Assembly (NCBI GenBank): GCA_019744815.1
Contig: JAIEUA010000007.1
Coordinates: forward strand, 62,001 to 126,000
Direction of reading: 5' to 3'
Source: Phycisphaerales bacterium
Lineage (GTDB): Bacteria; Planctomycetota; Phycisphaerae; Phycisphaerales; UBA1924
DNA length: 64,000 nt
Part shown: positions 1 to 8,761 of the stretch, in pieces
How positions within the stretch are numbered: position 1 is the stretch's first letter
How the letters are laid out: every line of letters starts with the position of its first letter
Notes under the pieces: generated by a model
What the model was told of the DNA's origin: nothing
Databases searched by the model: none
What the model saw: the letters and a program-made list of their open reading frames with translations, nothing else
Made by a program: the position numbers and the translations under genes

Positions 1-47
1 GGAGTTGGCTGCACACCGTTGTTCATCACGTCACACGCCGCCCTGCA

Positions 48-728
48 TCAACCGTTTCGTGTCGAACTCTCGTTCCGACCGGCCCCATCGTTCCCCTCGA
101 TCGCCTCCCGCAGCGCCTGCCGCGCCCGGAAAAGGCGGCTCTTCACCGTCCCGACCGCGACGCCCAGGATCGCCGCGATCTGGTCGTAATCCAGATCACG
201 CCCGTCCCGCAAGATGAGGATCGTCCGCGCCTCGAAGTCCAGCGTTGACAACGCGTCCAGCACCCTCGCACGAGCTTCCTGCTCTTCGACCCGCTCCTGC
301 GACCCCGGTTCCCGATTCGCCAGACTCGACCCCAACGAACCCCCACCAGGATCGGACGCGGAGCCAGCTCCCGCTGCGAGGTCCGAGCTACGCCCGCCCC
401 GCATCGGCGCGTCGAGGCTGGCGTGCCGCCGCAGCTTCTCGGAACGAGCACGGCTGTAGCAGGCGTTGATCGCGATCCGGGTGATCCAGGTCGTGAACTG
501 GGCCCGCTCGTCAAAGGTCTTGATCGCCCGCACCGCCCGCACCATCGTGTCCTGCGTCGCCTCGAGCGCGGCCTCTTCATCCCCGGTCACCCGCACGCAC
601 ATGCGGAACACCCGCGTTTGGTGGCGTTCCAGCAGCGTCGAGAGCGCAGCAAAATCGCCCGTGCGAGCCGCACGTGCGAGGGATGCATCACTCGGGTTGT
701 CGGGGCCGCTGGGCCCGGTCGACGCCAT
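48..728 (-). CDS. RNA polymerase sigma factor, ECF (sigma-70) family
   Basis: A 226-residue ECF-type sigma factor that should direct RNA polymerase to a small regulon. Region 2 lies at about residues 25-97 and includes the core-binding/-10 segment around FTTWITRIAINACYSRAR. A low-complexity Gly/Ser linker follows at about 100-150. Region 4 lies at about 155-213, with a recognition helix near VAVGTVKSRLFRARQ. The ATG at 728 starts 46 bp after the stop of the upstream secreted protein, so it is probably the last gene of that minus-strand cluster. No anti-sigma gene is visible before the window ends; only 47 bp remain beyond the stop. The family is clear, the target genes are unknown. Confidence 0.93.
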   Translation of the reverse strand: MASTGPSGPDNPSDASLARAARTGDFAALSTLLERHQTRVFRMCVRVTGDEEAALEATQDTMVRAVRAIKTFDERAQFTTWITRIAINACYSRARSEKLRRHASLDAPMRGGRSSDLAAGAGSASDPGGGSLGSSLANREPGSQERVEEQEARARVLDALSTLDFEARTILILRDGRDLDYDQIAAILGVAVGTVKSRLFRARQALREAIEGNDGAGRNESSTRNG

Positions 729-774
729 GGCACGATGCTATCGGATCAACCGCGGTCGGTTGCGGCGTGCGTTC

Positions 775-1569
775 TCACGGGCAGAGCAATTCGTTGTACG
801 CCCCGGCAAAGAGCACAAAATCGCCGTCGTCCACGAACCCGTCGGCGTTCAGATCCGCCGGACAATCCAACGGCATCGCCGCATCGTTGCAATCGAGCAC
901 GTTGTACGCCGCCGCGAAAACCACGAAGTCCGCGTCGTCCACGTATCCATCCGGATCGATGTCGCTCGGACACTGCGGCCCGGCCCGGAAGCGCACCGTC
1001 AGCGGCTCCGCATCCACAAACTTCCCCGACGCGTCCCACGCGACGAACGTCACGTCGTACAAACCCGCGGCCTCGAAGCCGTACGCCTGATCGTGGTTGT
1101 GATCGCCCGCGGGCGTCGCGAACGAACGAGCGAGCCGCGTGCCGCCGTCGCTCGCGGCCAACACGCTGAACGCGCCGAACTCGTCGAACATCCCCCAGCT
1201 CACTCGCGTCGTGCCCGCGATCACCGGCGCGATCGATGCGATCTCCCACTGGAACGCGCCGCCGTCGAGCCGGCCGGTGAGAAAGAAGTAGTCGCTGGTG
1301 AGCAGCAGCTCGTCGCCGCCGAACCAGCCGGTGAGCGGCCCGTCCACAAACGTGTCGGGCAGGTCGTAGCACGCCTTCAGCCCGTTCTTCATCAGGTGGC
1401 CGCCGCTGATGGTGAACGCGGTCTCGGTCGGGTAATACCCGGCCTTGACCAAGATCTTGTCGCCGGCACGGCCCGACGGAGTGTCGAGCGTGATGTGGTT
1501 GTGGGCGAGAGCGTTGGCCGCGCCGACCGACAGCACGCCGCAGAGAACCAATCGAGAAGCAGAAACCAT
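775..1569 (-). CDS. Secreted protein with C-terminal dockerin-like (EF-hand type) repeats
   Basis: A 264-residue exported protein. The ATG at 1569 is preferred over an upstream in-frame start because GGAGAG lies about 10 nt before it and a signal peptide follows at once (residues 1-22, ending near NALA-H). The mature part begins HNHITLDTPSG, has a beta-rich look, and contains several His residues (HNH, GDHNHD) that could bind metal. The last 60 residues carry two acidic loops, DIDPDGYVDDADFVVFAAAY and DLNADGFVDDGDFVLFAGAY, each followed by N-x-L-x-C, and the protein ends NELLCP. This is the planctomycete GC-type dockerin-like module, thought to act in sorting or assembly. The substrate or partner is not recognisable. 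Confidence 0.8.
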   Translation of the reverse strand: MVSASRLVLCGVLSVGAANALAHNHITLDTPSGRAGDKILVKAGYYPTETAFTISGGHLMKNGLKACYDLPDTFVDGPLTGWFGGDELLLTSDYFFLTGRLDGGAFQWEIASIAPVIAGTTRVSWGMFDEFGAFSVLAASDGGTRLARSFATPAGDHNHDQAYGFEAAGLYDVTFVAWDASGKFVDAEPLTVRFRAGPQCPSDIDPDGYVDDADFVVFAAAYNVLDCNDAAMPLDCPADLNADGFVDDGDFVLFAGAYNELLCP

Positions 1570-1628
1570 GGTGCATCGCTTTCTCTCCGGACAATCGCCG
1601 GAGTGGTTGAGTTCGAGATTCGACGGCG

Positions 1629-2360
1629 TCAACGCGCCGTCTCAGGATCAAACGGACTGGTCGACGGCGTAAACCGCACGGCAAAGTCCGACCAGGACCA
1701 CGCCCGCGCCCCGCCGTCCGCAAACAAGTAGTGGGCCGCGCCCGCGTTCACGATCCGATCGCCGCCCCGATCCCCACCTCCATTCGCATGCCGGCGCACC
1801 GCGATCGCCTGGGCCACCGCGTTTGCGTTCTTGAACGCGTGGGTGACCAAGTGATCCACCGTGCCCGAGCCGCTGGGTTCGTAGACGTAGATCGTGCTCG
1901 ACGGACGCGGCACGTCGCTCAGCCGCGTGAACGCACGGGTGCGCCCGCCCGGCAGAGGCTTCTTGGTGACCGGGTTGAAATCAAGCCCGGGCGTCAGCGG
2001 CTCGAGGTGCTCGTTGGTCGCGAACGACGCGCTCTTGGTCGCGCGATCCGGATCGCGCGAACAGTAACGATCGGCCGGGACCACGCCGTACGGCTGAAGC
2101 GACTGCAACCACGACGCGGAGCTCGCGAGCGAGCCCGACGTGTGGCTGGACATCGGGAAACGCTCCTTATTGTCATTGGCGTACAGCACCACCGCCTGTC
2201 CGATGGACCGGAGGTTGGCCAGACACCGGGTGTCGAGGGCCGCCGCCCTCGCGCCGCGCAACGCGGGCGCGAGCAGCGAGATCAGCACCGCGACCACCGC
2301 GATGACCACAAGAAGCTCGATCAGCGTGAAGGCGCACCTTCCGCGACGATGCAGGCGCAC
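1629..2360 (-). CDS. Type II secretion/type IV pilin-like prepilin (DUF1559-like)
   Basis: A 243-residue protein with an N-terminal prepilin signature: a short basic leader (RLHRRGRCA), then FTLIELLVVIAVVAVLISLL. Glu is at +5 of the mature part, and Ala instead of the usual Gly is at -1. The GTG at 2360 is chosen because CGGAG lies about 9 nt upstream and it gives a normal short leader; starts further upstream would overlap the preceding gene. The C-terminal domain is globular and contains HYLFADGGARAWSW, resembling the H-x-G-G tail of planctomycete DUF1559 proteins. It sits between a Cys-rich membrane protein and a secreted dockerin-like protein, so it is probably an export or surface-assembly pseudopilin. 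Confidence 0.85.
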   Translation of the reverse strand: MRLHRRGRCAFTLIELLVVIAVVAVLISLLAPALRGARAAALDTRCLANLRSIGQAVVLYANDNKERFPMSSHTSGSLASSASWLQSLQPYGVVPADRYCSRDPDRATKSASFATNEHLEPLTPGLDFNPVTKKPLPGGRTRAFTRLSDVPRPSSTIYVYEPSGSGTVDHLVTHAFKNANAVAQAIAVRRHANGGGDRGGDRIVNAGAAHYLFADGGARAWSWSDFAVRFTPSTSPFDPETAR

Positions 2361-2412
2361 GGAGAAGACTCCGAGACGTGACGGAATGGGATGAGTCAAC
2401 CGGCTCGACGCG

Positions 2413-3024
2413 TTAAACCCGCGGCGGGGGAGCGTCCACATCGAGCGACCGCGTCCCGCAGCGCTCGTCCACCGTTTCCACAACACCCACCGAAGGCAGA
2501 CACATGAACACACCGACAGCCCGCGACGCGTTCACCGACACCGGAGCCGCGAGCGCCAAAACCTGCGGCACAAACTTGCACCCAAGGGCCGACATCGCAA
2601 GCCCGCGCGGCTTGGCCTTGCCATCAGCGGCAGTTGGCTCGCCGCGGGCCATGCGGTGCCGAAGCAAGGCGACGGATAGGCCCACCACACCACGCCGCGG
2701 CGAATCCCCCCCGCTCATCCCCTTCGCGGCGGTCGCGATCTCATCGTCGGTCACGTGCACCGCACTCGGCGGCTCGACGCCGTTCTGAATCGCCCACACC
2801 ACCCGCTCGTGGCGAGTGAAGCAGCAGCAAGCCGTCCAGCACTCCAGCCCGGTGGCGCAGCCGCAGAAGTGGTCTTCGCAGGGATGGCGGGAGACGGTGG
2901 TGGTGCCGAGCCATTTGCTGATCAGCACCGGCGTCGGGAGGTACCCGATCGAGGCCACGAGAAACCCGATCGCCAAAAGCAGCGAGGTCAAACGCAACCC
3001 GATCTGTCGCCTTTGCGGCGTCAC
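2413..3024 (-). CDS. Cys-rich membrane protein of unknown function
   Basis: About 203 residues if the GTG at 3024 is used; starts further upstream are possible, but the coding region should not run far into the toxin gene beyond 3120. One hydrophobic helix (about residues 12-35) is followed by a striking Cys/His segment, HPCEDHFCGCATGLECW and then CCCF, with nine Cys/His residues in some 22 positions. A second, weaker hydrophobic stretch lies near the C-terminus. Such a cluster could bind metal or form disulfides outside the membrane. It precedes the prepilin gene and overlaps none of it if the prepilin starts at 2360. I do not recognise a named family. Confidence 0.55.
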   Translation of the reverse strand: MTPQRRQIGLRLTSLLLAIGFLVASIGYLPTPVLISKWLGTTTVSRHPCEDHFCGCATGLECWTACCCFTRHERVVWAIQNGVEPPSAVHVTDDEIATAAKGMSGGDSPRRGVVGLSVALLRHRMARGEPTAADGKAKPRGLAMSALGCKFVPQVLALAAPVSVNASRAVGVFMCLPSVGVVETVDERCGTRSLDVDAPPPRV

Positions 3025-3119
3025 GTGTCCATTATTGCTGACTGACCGGAGCGTGGAGTCGCGGATCGTCACGCTCGGTGCACTTCCGACGCCATCCAAG
3101 GCATCCTGTTTCCGCGCAC

Positions 3120-3534
3120 TCAGTGGCGGAGCAAAACCTCGAATCCCGCCTGCGCGAAGTGCCCGTCGGCCGCGAGAGCGCGAGTCAGCCGCAGGCGTTT
3201 CATGATGACAAACGACGAGCAATCAACCAACGACCAGTCCTTGTCGCGCCGAGATTGGAAGAGTCGCAAGCCCGCCGCGAAGAGCTCGCTCGAAGCCGGC
3301 ACAATCTCGGTCATGGCATCGGCCCTGAGCACGCGCACCATCGCGACGAACGCGGACTTGTGCTTGCGAGCGCTCAGGGCATTCCCCAGCTCGAGAAGGA
3401 CAAACTCGGAGGTGACAAACCGCATCTCCTCGTTCGCCGCGGCGGCGACGGCGGCATCCCGCCATTGGTCACGCGGGTTCGCCAGAGCGAGGTAGAACGA
3501 GGTAGAACGAGGTGTCGGCGAAGACCCGTGTCAT
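3120..3534 (-). pseudogene. vapC-type PIN-domain toxin, frameshifted by a 10-bp tandem duplication
   Basis: The ATG at 3534 opens MTRVFADTSFYL and then shifts frame. The cause is an exact tandem duplication of ten bases (plus strand ggtagaacga at 3491-3500 and again at 3501-3510), after which the reading frame stops at GEPA*. Removing one copy restores a 134-residue PIN protein with the expected acidic residues: D7 in FADTSFY, the Glu in SEFVLLELGNAL, and the Asp in WSLVDCSSF. As it stands, only an internal ATG at 3425 could give the C-terminal two-thirds, without the first catalytic Asp. The toxin is therefore probably inactive, or reversibly switched off. Its start overlaps the antitoxin stop by ATGA, the usual order for such pairs. 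Confidence 0.88.
3491..3510. repeat. 10-bp tandem duplication inside the toxin gene
   Basis: Two perfect, adjacent copies of ggtagaacga. Since 10 is not a multiple of 3, this breaks the toxin reading frame, and deleting one copy would repair it. Confidence 0.95.
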
Positions 3535-3764
3535 CGCGATTTCCGACGGCGTGCGTACTCGTCATGCTTCGCGGCGTAGTCGCGCGGAAGCCCTTTCGCG
3601 GAGCCAACGACGGGCCCGAGCTTGGCCAGCAGTGATTTCTTCGACTTGCCGACTCGCCGGGCAACGGGCTTGACGACGTCAATGCGCACCGCCGCCCCTT
3701 CGGGCAGGCGCTCCGCACCGGTCACCACCACCTCGCCGTTCTTGATGAAGCCGCGGAACGTCAT
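3531..3764 (-). CDS. Antitoxin of the VapBC-like pair
   Basis: A 77-residue basic protein beginning MTFRGFIKNGEVVVTGAERL, which looks like the small beta-rich DNA-binding fold of AbrB-like or DUF104-type antitoxins (G-x-I-x-N-G-x-V beginning). The C-terminal half is Lys/Arg-rich (GKSKKSLLAKL; YARRRKSR) and would be the toxin-binding and flexible part. Its stop overlaps the ATG of the PIN toxin by 4 bp, implying translational coupling. The antitoxin itself is intact although the toxin is frameshifted. Confidence 0.75.
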   Translation of the reverse strand: MTFRGFIKNGEVVVTGAERLPEGAAVRIDVVKPVARRVGKSKKSLLAKLGPVVGSAKGLPRDYAAKHDEYARRRKSR

Positions 3765-3799
3765 GCAGAATCCTTAGGCGGCATCCGGCTCTCCGCGCT

Positions 3800-5089
3800 C
3801 TACCGATCCAACTCCGCCGCCACCACGTTGATCGATCCGATGACGGCGACGATGTCCGACAGCACGTGCCCCTCGGCCATCTTCGCGATCGCCGAGTAGT
3901 TGATGAACGACGGCGGACGCGTCTTCACTCGCCACGGCCTGGGCCCACCATCGCTCACGATGTAGTACCCAAGCTCGCCGTTCGCGGTCTCGTTCGCGCC
4001 GTAGATCTCGGCCACCGGCGGCTTCCAGCCGCGGTTGGTCATGATCAGTTCGAAGTGCTGGATCAGGCCCTCGATCGAGCCGTAGACGTCCTTCTTGTTG
4101 GGCTTCACCATCTTCGAGTCGGCGAACGTGTCCATCGGGCCGCCGGGGATCCGGTCGATGAGCTGCTCGATGATCTTGGCGGACTGCTTCATCTCCTCGA
4201 CGCGCACCAGGTACCGGGCGTAGCAGTCGCCGTCGTCGCAGACAGGCACCTGGAACGTGACGGCCTCGGCGCCCTGGCCGTCCCAGTTGTTGGCGTAGCA
4301 GAGATACGGCTCATCCTTGCGGACGTCGCGGGCCACGCCGCTGGCGCGGGCGAGGGGGCCGGTGAGGCTAAAGTTGATCGCCTCGGCCTTGGTCATCACG
4401 CCGATGCCCTTGGTGCGATCCCAGAAGATGCGGTTGCGGTTGAGCAGGCCTTCGACCTCGCTCAGAGCCTTGGGCAGTTCCTTGTGGATGAAGTTCTTGA
4501 TCATCCGCTGGAAGACTTCGGTGTCGGGCAGATCGTGCATCGCGCCGCCGACGCGGGTCCAATCCGGGTGGAAGCGCTGGCCGCTGATGTAGTCGCAGAT
4601 GTCGTAGATCTTCTCGCGGAGGTTAAAGCAGTACAGGAAGCCGGTGATCGCGTTGAGGTCGAGCCCGGCCGCGCCGACGCAGAGCAGGTGGTCCTGGATG
4701 CGGGCCAGTTCCGCCATGATCGTCCGCACCACGGTGCACCGCGGCGTGAGGTTGATCCCGAACAGCTTCTCCACCGCGTGGTGCCAGCAGATGTCGTTGG
4801 CGATCGGCGAGAGGTAGTTCATCCGCGACGCGATGGTCACGTACTGGTTGTAATCCAGCACCTCGCCGAGCTTCTCGAATCCCGAGTGGAGGTAGCCGAT
4901 GTGCGGCGTCAGCCGTGCGATGCGTTCGCCGTCGAGCTCCATGACGATCCGCAGCGTTGTGTGCGTCGCCGGGTGCTGAGGCCCGAAGTTCAGGACCCAG
5001 CGGTCGCCGGTGTCGACGTGCTTCTTGATGTAGTCGATGTTGTCAGAATCGACCTCGATCGTGTCCACTGGCTTGAGGGTGTACGGCAT
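3800..5089 (-). CDS. nuoD: NADH-quinone oxidoreductase subunit D
   Basis: A 429-residue protein of normal family length. It is the 49-kDa-type subunit of respiratory complex I, in the peripheral arm near the quinone site. Signatures include NFGPQHPATHTTLR near residue 35, IGYLHSGFEK, SGQRFHPDW, the conserved region PGGPMDTF, and the family C-terminus GSINVVAAELDR. The ATG at 5089 opens MPYTLKPVDTIEVDS. No other nuo gene lies next to it: upstream is a small methyltransferase, downstream a toxin-antitoxin pair. Complex I genes must therefore be split in this genome. Confidence 0.96.
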   Translation of the reverse strand: MPYTLKPVDTIEVDSDNIDYIKKHVDTGDRWVLNFGPQHPATHTTLRIVMELDGERIARLTPHIGYLHSGFEKLGEVLDYNQYVTIASRMNYLSPIANDICWHHAVEKLFGINLTPRCTVVRTIMAELARIQDHLLCVGAAGLDLNAITGFLYCFNLREKIYDICDYISGQRFHPDWTRVGGAMHDLPDTEVFQRMIKNFIHKELPKALSEVEGLLNRNRIFWDRTKGIGVMTKAEAINFSLTGPLARASGVARDVRKDEPYLCYANNWDGQGAEAVTFQVPVCDDGDCYARYLVRVEEMKQSAKIIEQLIDRIPGGPMDTFADSKMVKPNKKDVYGSIEGLIQHFELIMTNRGWKPPVAEIYGANETANGELGYYIVSDGGPRPWRVKTRPPSFINYSAIAKMAEGHVLSDIVAVIGSINVVAAELDR

Positions 5090-5259
5090 GCGGCTCGACT
5101 ATAGGAATAAGGAGCACCCGCCGGCGCTGGGACGCTCGCTCAAGGGCAAGCCCCGGGTCGCCGCCGCTGGCCACGGCCACGCCGTCCGCGACGCAATTCT
5201 TCGACTCGGGGCGAGCCAGCGATCGGACGGGGTGGTTCGCGGTCGGAATGCCGCGTGCT

Positions 5260-5706
5260 TCAACGCGGGCGGTCTCGTGATGGCACACGCACCTCACGCA
5301 TACAGCCCCCGATCTCCACAAACAGGCGGCCTTTCCGAGCAAGCGCCGCACCGATCCGCTCCAGAGCCAGCGGCTGGTCCTTCGGATGGCGGCCGTCAAG
5401 AACTCCGACCCGGACTGCAAACGCGAGACCAAAGGGCGCCTCGCCCGGATGGCGAACGAAGTCCTCAATCGCGACGCACCGGAACGCGAGGCGTCCGGAC
5501 CGGATCTCGGCCTCCGAGCCGCGAACCGCCTGCCCGATCGCACGCGACGATCGGTCGATACCGAGAACGTATCCGTCGCCGACCCGTTCCGCGACCAGGC
5601 GTGCGGCCGCACCGGGGCCGCAGCCGATCTCAAGAACGCGCATCCCGCGCCGGAGCGGCAACGTGTCGACGATCGACCGAAGTCGTTGTGAAACGCCAGC
5701 ACCCAT
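5260..5706 (-). CDS. Small class I SAM-dependent methyltransferase
   Basis: A 148-residue protein with methyltransferase motif I, VLEIGCGPGAAARLVA (near residue 24), an acidic end of beta-2 at VLGIDRSSRAI, and an ALARKGRLFVEIGG segment that matches the late beta strands of the Rossmann-like fold. It is short compared with most members (about 190-250), and the substrate-binding cap looks reduced. The substrate cannot be predicted. It stands alone upstream of nuoD on the same strand, with a gap of 170 bp. Confidence 0.75.
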   Translation of the reverse strand: MGAGVSQRLRSIVDTLPLRRGMRVLEIGCGPGAAARLVAERVGDGYVLGIDRSSRAIGQAVRGSEAEIRSGRLAFRCVAIEDFVRHPGEAPFGLAFAVRVGVLDGRHPKDQPLALERIGAALARKGRLFVEIGGCMREVRVPSRDRPR

Positions 5707-5752
5707 GCGCGATCGCTCTCAACCGGCGGCCAACGTCTGACGCCAGGATCAC

Positions 5753-7549
5753 TCACCCGATCAACACGCTCGCCACCGTCACATCGTCCGCCAGCGCCAC
5801 CTCGGGCCCGGTGCTGAACGGCCCGGCCGCGGCCTGGGCGACCAGCTGCGGTGCCGCATGCCCCTTCACCGACTGGATCAGGTTCACGACGTCTTCTTCC
5901 GGGTTGCTGCTGCTCGACAGCGCCGCCACGGTGCGTTCGAGACCGAACTCGTCGCCCGCGGGGCTGGGCTGCTCGTGCACGCCGTCGCTGTACAGCACCA
6001 CGCGAGAGCCCACCGGGACCTCGATCGTTTCCGACGGGTACTGGTAGTCGCCGTCCACACCGATCGGCACGCCGCCCATGGTCTCGATCCGCTTGGGCTC
6101 GCCTCCGGGCGGCTTCAGCAGCCAGTACCCGTGCCCGGCGTCGACGATGGTGATCTTGCACACACCGTTGTCCTGCGGCTCAAACACCCCGAACCACAGC
6201 GAGATGAACTGCCCCGGGTCGCACCGGGCCGACATGTGCTTGTTGGTCGCGTTGATCACCGCCGCCGCGTCAGAGGTGTGCTGCAGCATCGCGTTGATGA
6301 ACGCCTGAGCCGTCGCCATGCGGAGCGCGGCACCGACGCCCTTGCCCGCCACGTCGCCCAAGAGCACCGCCACCTTGCCCCGCGGGTTCGAAGGCTCCAT
6401 CGCGATCACGTCGAATAAGTCACCGGCCACGATGCGGCCCGGCACGTTGTGCATCGCGTAGCTGAACGCCCCCACCGTCGCCGAGGGCACGGGCATGATC
6501 AGGCTCTGTGCGTCCCGCGCCGCCTGCAAGTCGCCCTCGAGCTTCTTCTGCCGATCCGCGAGCGACATCGCGCTGATCTTCGCCAGAGACAATCCGCAGA
6601 TCTTCGACAACGCCTGGCAGAACGCCGCCGAGTCCGGCGCGATCGCGTCCTCGCTCCCGCGGCTGTCCAGATACAAGAACGCCGCCGCGGTCGCACCCAC
6701 CATCACCGGGGCGCAGATCGCGCTGTGGATCCCCATGTCGATGATCGATTGCCCGTAGTTCGCGCTGCTGCCGGCGTCGATGCGGACCACCTGGCCCTCG
6801 CTCGCGGCTCGGATCAGCGAGCGGCTGGGCGAGAACGCCTTGGCCGCCGGCGTGGTCCGTCCGAACGCGGTCGGGAACCCGCCCTCGGTCTGCTTCGCGG
6901 TCGTCGCGCCCGCCACGCCCGGGACCGGGGTCCCGCCCTGTTGGTCGGTGCCCTTGTAGCCGATCAGTTCCACCGCGTCGCTGTCGCCCACCCGCTTGAT
7001 GAACGCCGCTCGAGGGAACGACGTCGCCCGAACGAGGACGTCGAGCACGCTGTCCGCCAGCGCCGCCTCCGAGTCCGCGCCCGCGATCGAAGCCGCGGCG
7101 TCGATCAGCAGCTCGAGCCGCTCCTGGGCTCGGATCGCCAGCTCGCTCTCGGGCACCTTCTGCACGCGGCTGATCGACGCGCCCGCATCATCCGTCGTCG
7201 CGACGATGCTGGTCGTGGGGCCGCCGCCCTGCAGCAGCACCCGGAAGATCCAGGGCCCGATGCGGATCAGATCGCCGTGCTGCAGCGGCGCCGGTGCATT
7301 GGGCGCGAGCTGCACGCCGTTCAGCGTGGTGCCGTGACGCGATTCCAGATCAGTGACCAGCCATGAGTCGGCCCGCAGTGCGACCTGGGTGTGACGGCGT
7401 GACACCGTCTCGTCGAGAAGCCGCACATCCGCGATCCCCGCGCGACCCAGCACCACCGGCTTGTCCGGCGCGACCTCAATCGTGTCCATCGCCGGCCCGG
7501 CGACGACGGACAAACGCAAGGGTTGTGCTCTAATCGAGGTCGTGGCCAC
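5753..7549 (-). CDS. FHA-GAF-PP2C (RsbU/SpoIIE-type) serine phosphatase
   Basis: A 598-residue signalling protein with three parts. Residues 1-110 form an FHA domain that binds phosphothreonine (GRAGIADV, SRRH, SRHGTTLNG). Residues about 135-310 look like a GAF sensor domain. Residues about 345-598 form a SpoIIE/RsbU-type PP2C phosphatase with metal-binding signatures GDLFDV, GDVAGKGVGAAL, DAGHGYW and YSDGVHE. Such proteins usually dephosphorylate an anti-sigma-factor antagonist or another STAS-like partner. No partner gene is adjacent. The gene lies downstream of tpiA, separated by a dispersed inverted-repeat element. Confidence 0.92.
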   Translation of the reverse strand: MATTSIRAQPLRLSVVAGPAMDTIEVAPDKPVVLGRAGIADVRLLDETVSRRHTQVALRADSWLVTDLESRHGTTLNGVQLAPNAPAPLQHGDLIRIGPWIFRVLLQGGGPTTSIVATTDDAGASISRVQKVPESELAIRAQERLELLIDAAASIAGADSEAALADSVLDVLVRATSFPRAAFIKRVGDSDAVELIGYKGTDQQGGTPVPGVAGATTAKQTEGGFPTAFGRTTPAAKAFSPSRSLIRAASEGQVVRIDAGSSANYGQSIIDMGIHSAICAPVMVGATAAAFLYLDSRGSEDAIAPDSAAFCQALSKICGLSLAKISAMSLADRQKKLEGDLQAARDAQSLIMPVPSATVGAFSYAMHNVPGRIVAGDLFDVIAMEPSNPRGKVAVLLGDVAGKGVGAALRMATAQAFINAMLQHTSDAAAVINATNKHMSARCDPGQFISLWFGVFEPQDNGVCKITIVDAGHGYWLLKPPGGEPKRIETMGGVPIGVDGDYQYPSETIEVPVGSRVVLYSDGVHEQPSPAGDEFGLERTVAALSSSSNPEEDVVNLIQSVKGHAAPQLVAQAAAGPFSTGPEVALADDVTVASVLIG

Positions 7550-7616
7550 AGTCGCTCCCGAAGGGGCCGATTCTAGTGGATCCCGCGGCGGATTTCAGGG
7601 TGCCCGAGAAGAGATT

Positions 7617-7755
7617 CACCGCGGTGGACGCGGAGAACGCCGAGGAAGAGAGAGATTCGAGATGCCGAGGACATGTGCCTTGGCCAGACACCAAGCGATC
7701 TTGATTCCGCGTTCATTTTCGCGGCATCCCCGCGTTCTCTGCGTCCTCCGCGGTG
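7617..7755. repeat. Dispersed inverted-repeat element, copy A
   Basis: Two arms of about 28 bp (7617-7645 and 7729-7755) are near-perfect inverted copies. The core of each arm reads caccgcggtggacgcggaga on one side and tgcgtcctccgcggtg on the other, and they enclose about 85 bp of unrelated sequence. The same arms recur at 34313-34445 and 42654-42758, and one arm alone at 63181-63210. It fills the gap between tpiA and the phosphatase gene. Confidence 0.85.
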
Positions 7756-7778
7756 CACTTTCTTCCGGCTTGACCGCC

Positions 7779-8558
7779 TCACTTCGGCTGCTTCACCGCC
7801 GCCTTGCAGATCCCCGCGAACTCGGGGGCCTTGAGCGCGGCGCCACCGATCAGCCCGCCATCGATGTCCGGGCAACGGAACAGTTCTTCCGCGTTCGAGG
7901 CCTTGACGCTCCCGCCATAAACGATGCGGGTGCGGTCGGCGACCTCGTTGTTGTACATCTGAGCCAGCAGCTTGCGGAGCTTGGCGTGCACGCCCTGGGC
8001 GTCCTCGGGCGTCGCAGTCTTGCCGGTGCCGATGGCCCACACCGGTTCGTACGCAATGATGACATTCGCCATCGCGTCGCCGGAGATCTCGGCCAGGCCC
8101 GCACGCAATTGCCGCTGGTTCACCGGGTCGGTGTGCCCCGACTCGCGCTGGTCAAGCGTCTCGCCGATGCAGAGCACCGCGGTCAGGCCCGCGTCGATCA
8201 CGGCCCGGGTCTTGGTGTTGATGAGTTCATCCGTCTCGCCGATCACGTGCCGCCGCTCGCTGTGCCCGCACAAGACCATCTGCACGCCGCAGTCCTTGAG
8301 CATGTCGAGCGACACCTCGCCGGTGAACGCGCCGTCGGGCTTGTGGTAGCAGTCCTGGGCCCCCAGCTTCACCGCGCTCCCGCGGTCGCGGAGGATCGTC
8401 CGCACGGCCAACAGGTACGGGAACGGCGGGAAGACCGCCGTCTCCACGCCGTGCACGGTGTTCAGGGCATCGACCACCTGGCGGGTGAGGTCCGCGCTGG
8501 TGGTGCGGTTGGTGTTCATCTTCCAGTTGCCGCCGACAAAGGGCTTGCGCTCGGTCAC
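7779..8558 (-). CDS. tpiA: Triosephosphate isomerase
   Basis: A 259-residue TIM-barrel enzyme that interconverts dihydroxyacetone phosphate and glyceraldehyde 3-phosphate in glycolysis and gluconeogenesis. The GTG at 8558 is chosen because TGGAG lies 8 nt upstream and the protein then begins TERKPFVGGNWKMNTN, with the catalytic Lys in NWKMN. The catalytic His is in LCGHSERR and the catalytic Glu in IAYEPVWAIGTG. The phosphate loop YGGSVK and the terminal GGAALK segment are present. Full length for the family. Confidence 0.97.
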   Translation of the reverse strand: MTERKPFVGGNWKMNTNRTTSADLTRQVVDALNTVHGVETAVFPPFPYLLAVRTILRDRGSAVKLGAQDCYHKPDGAFTGEVSLDMLKDCGVQMVLCGHSERRHVIGETDELINTKTRAVIDAGLTAVLCIGETLDQRESGHTDPVNQRQLRAGLAEISGDAMANVIIAYEPVWAIGTGKTATPEDAQGVHAKLRKLLAQMYNNEVADRTRIVYGGSVKASNAEELFRCPDIDGGLIGGAALKAPEFAGICKAAVKQPK

Positions 8559-8761
8559 GGTGTTGCTCCAGTAGAGAAGTCCGCCAGAGTGTAGATCCGG
8601 CCAAGGCGGATTTGGCAGCCGCTCCCGCTCGCGTTTTGCTCCCGCGTGCGAGGCACGATCACCCGCCGCCCCGAGAAATGCCGCCGTTTCCCGCATTCGC
8701 GCCCCTCACCGCCGCCGAGCCTGCGAAGAATCCCGGTTCACCCGTTCCCCTCGGAGCCCCG

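Noticed and set aside
1-47. Possible start of a further minus-strand gene (ATG at 26)
   Set aside because: Only eight codons are visible, too few to support.
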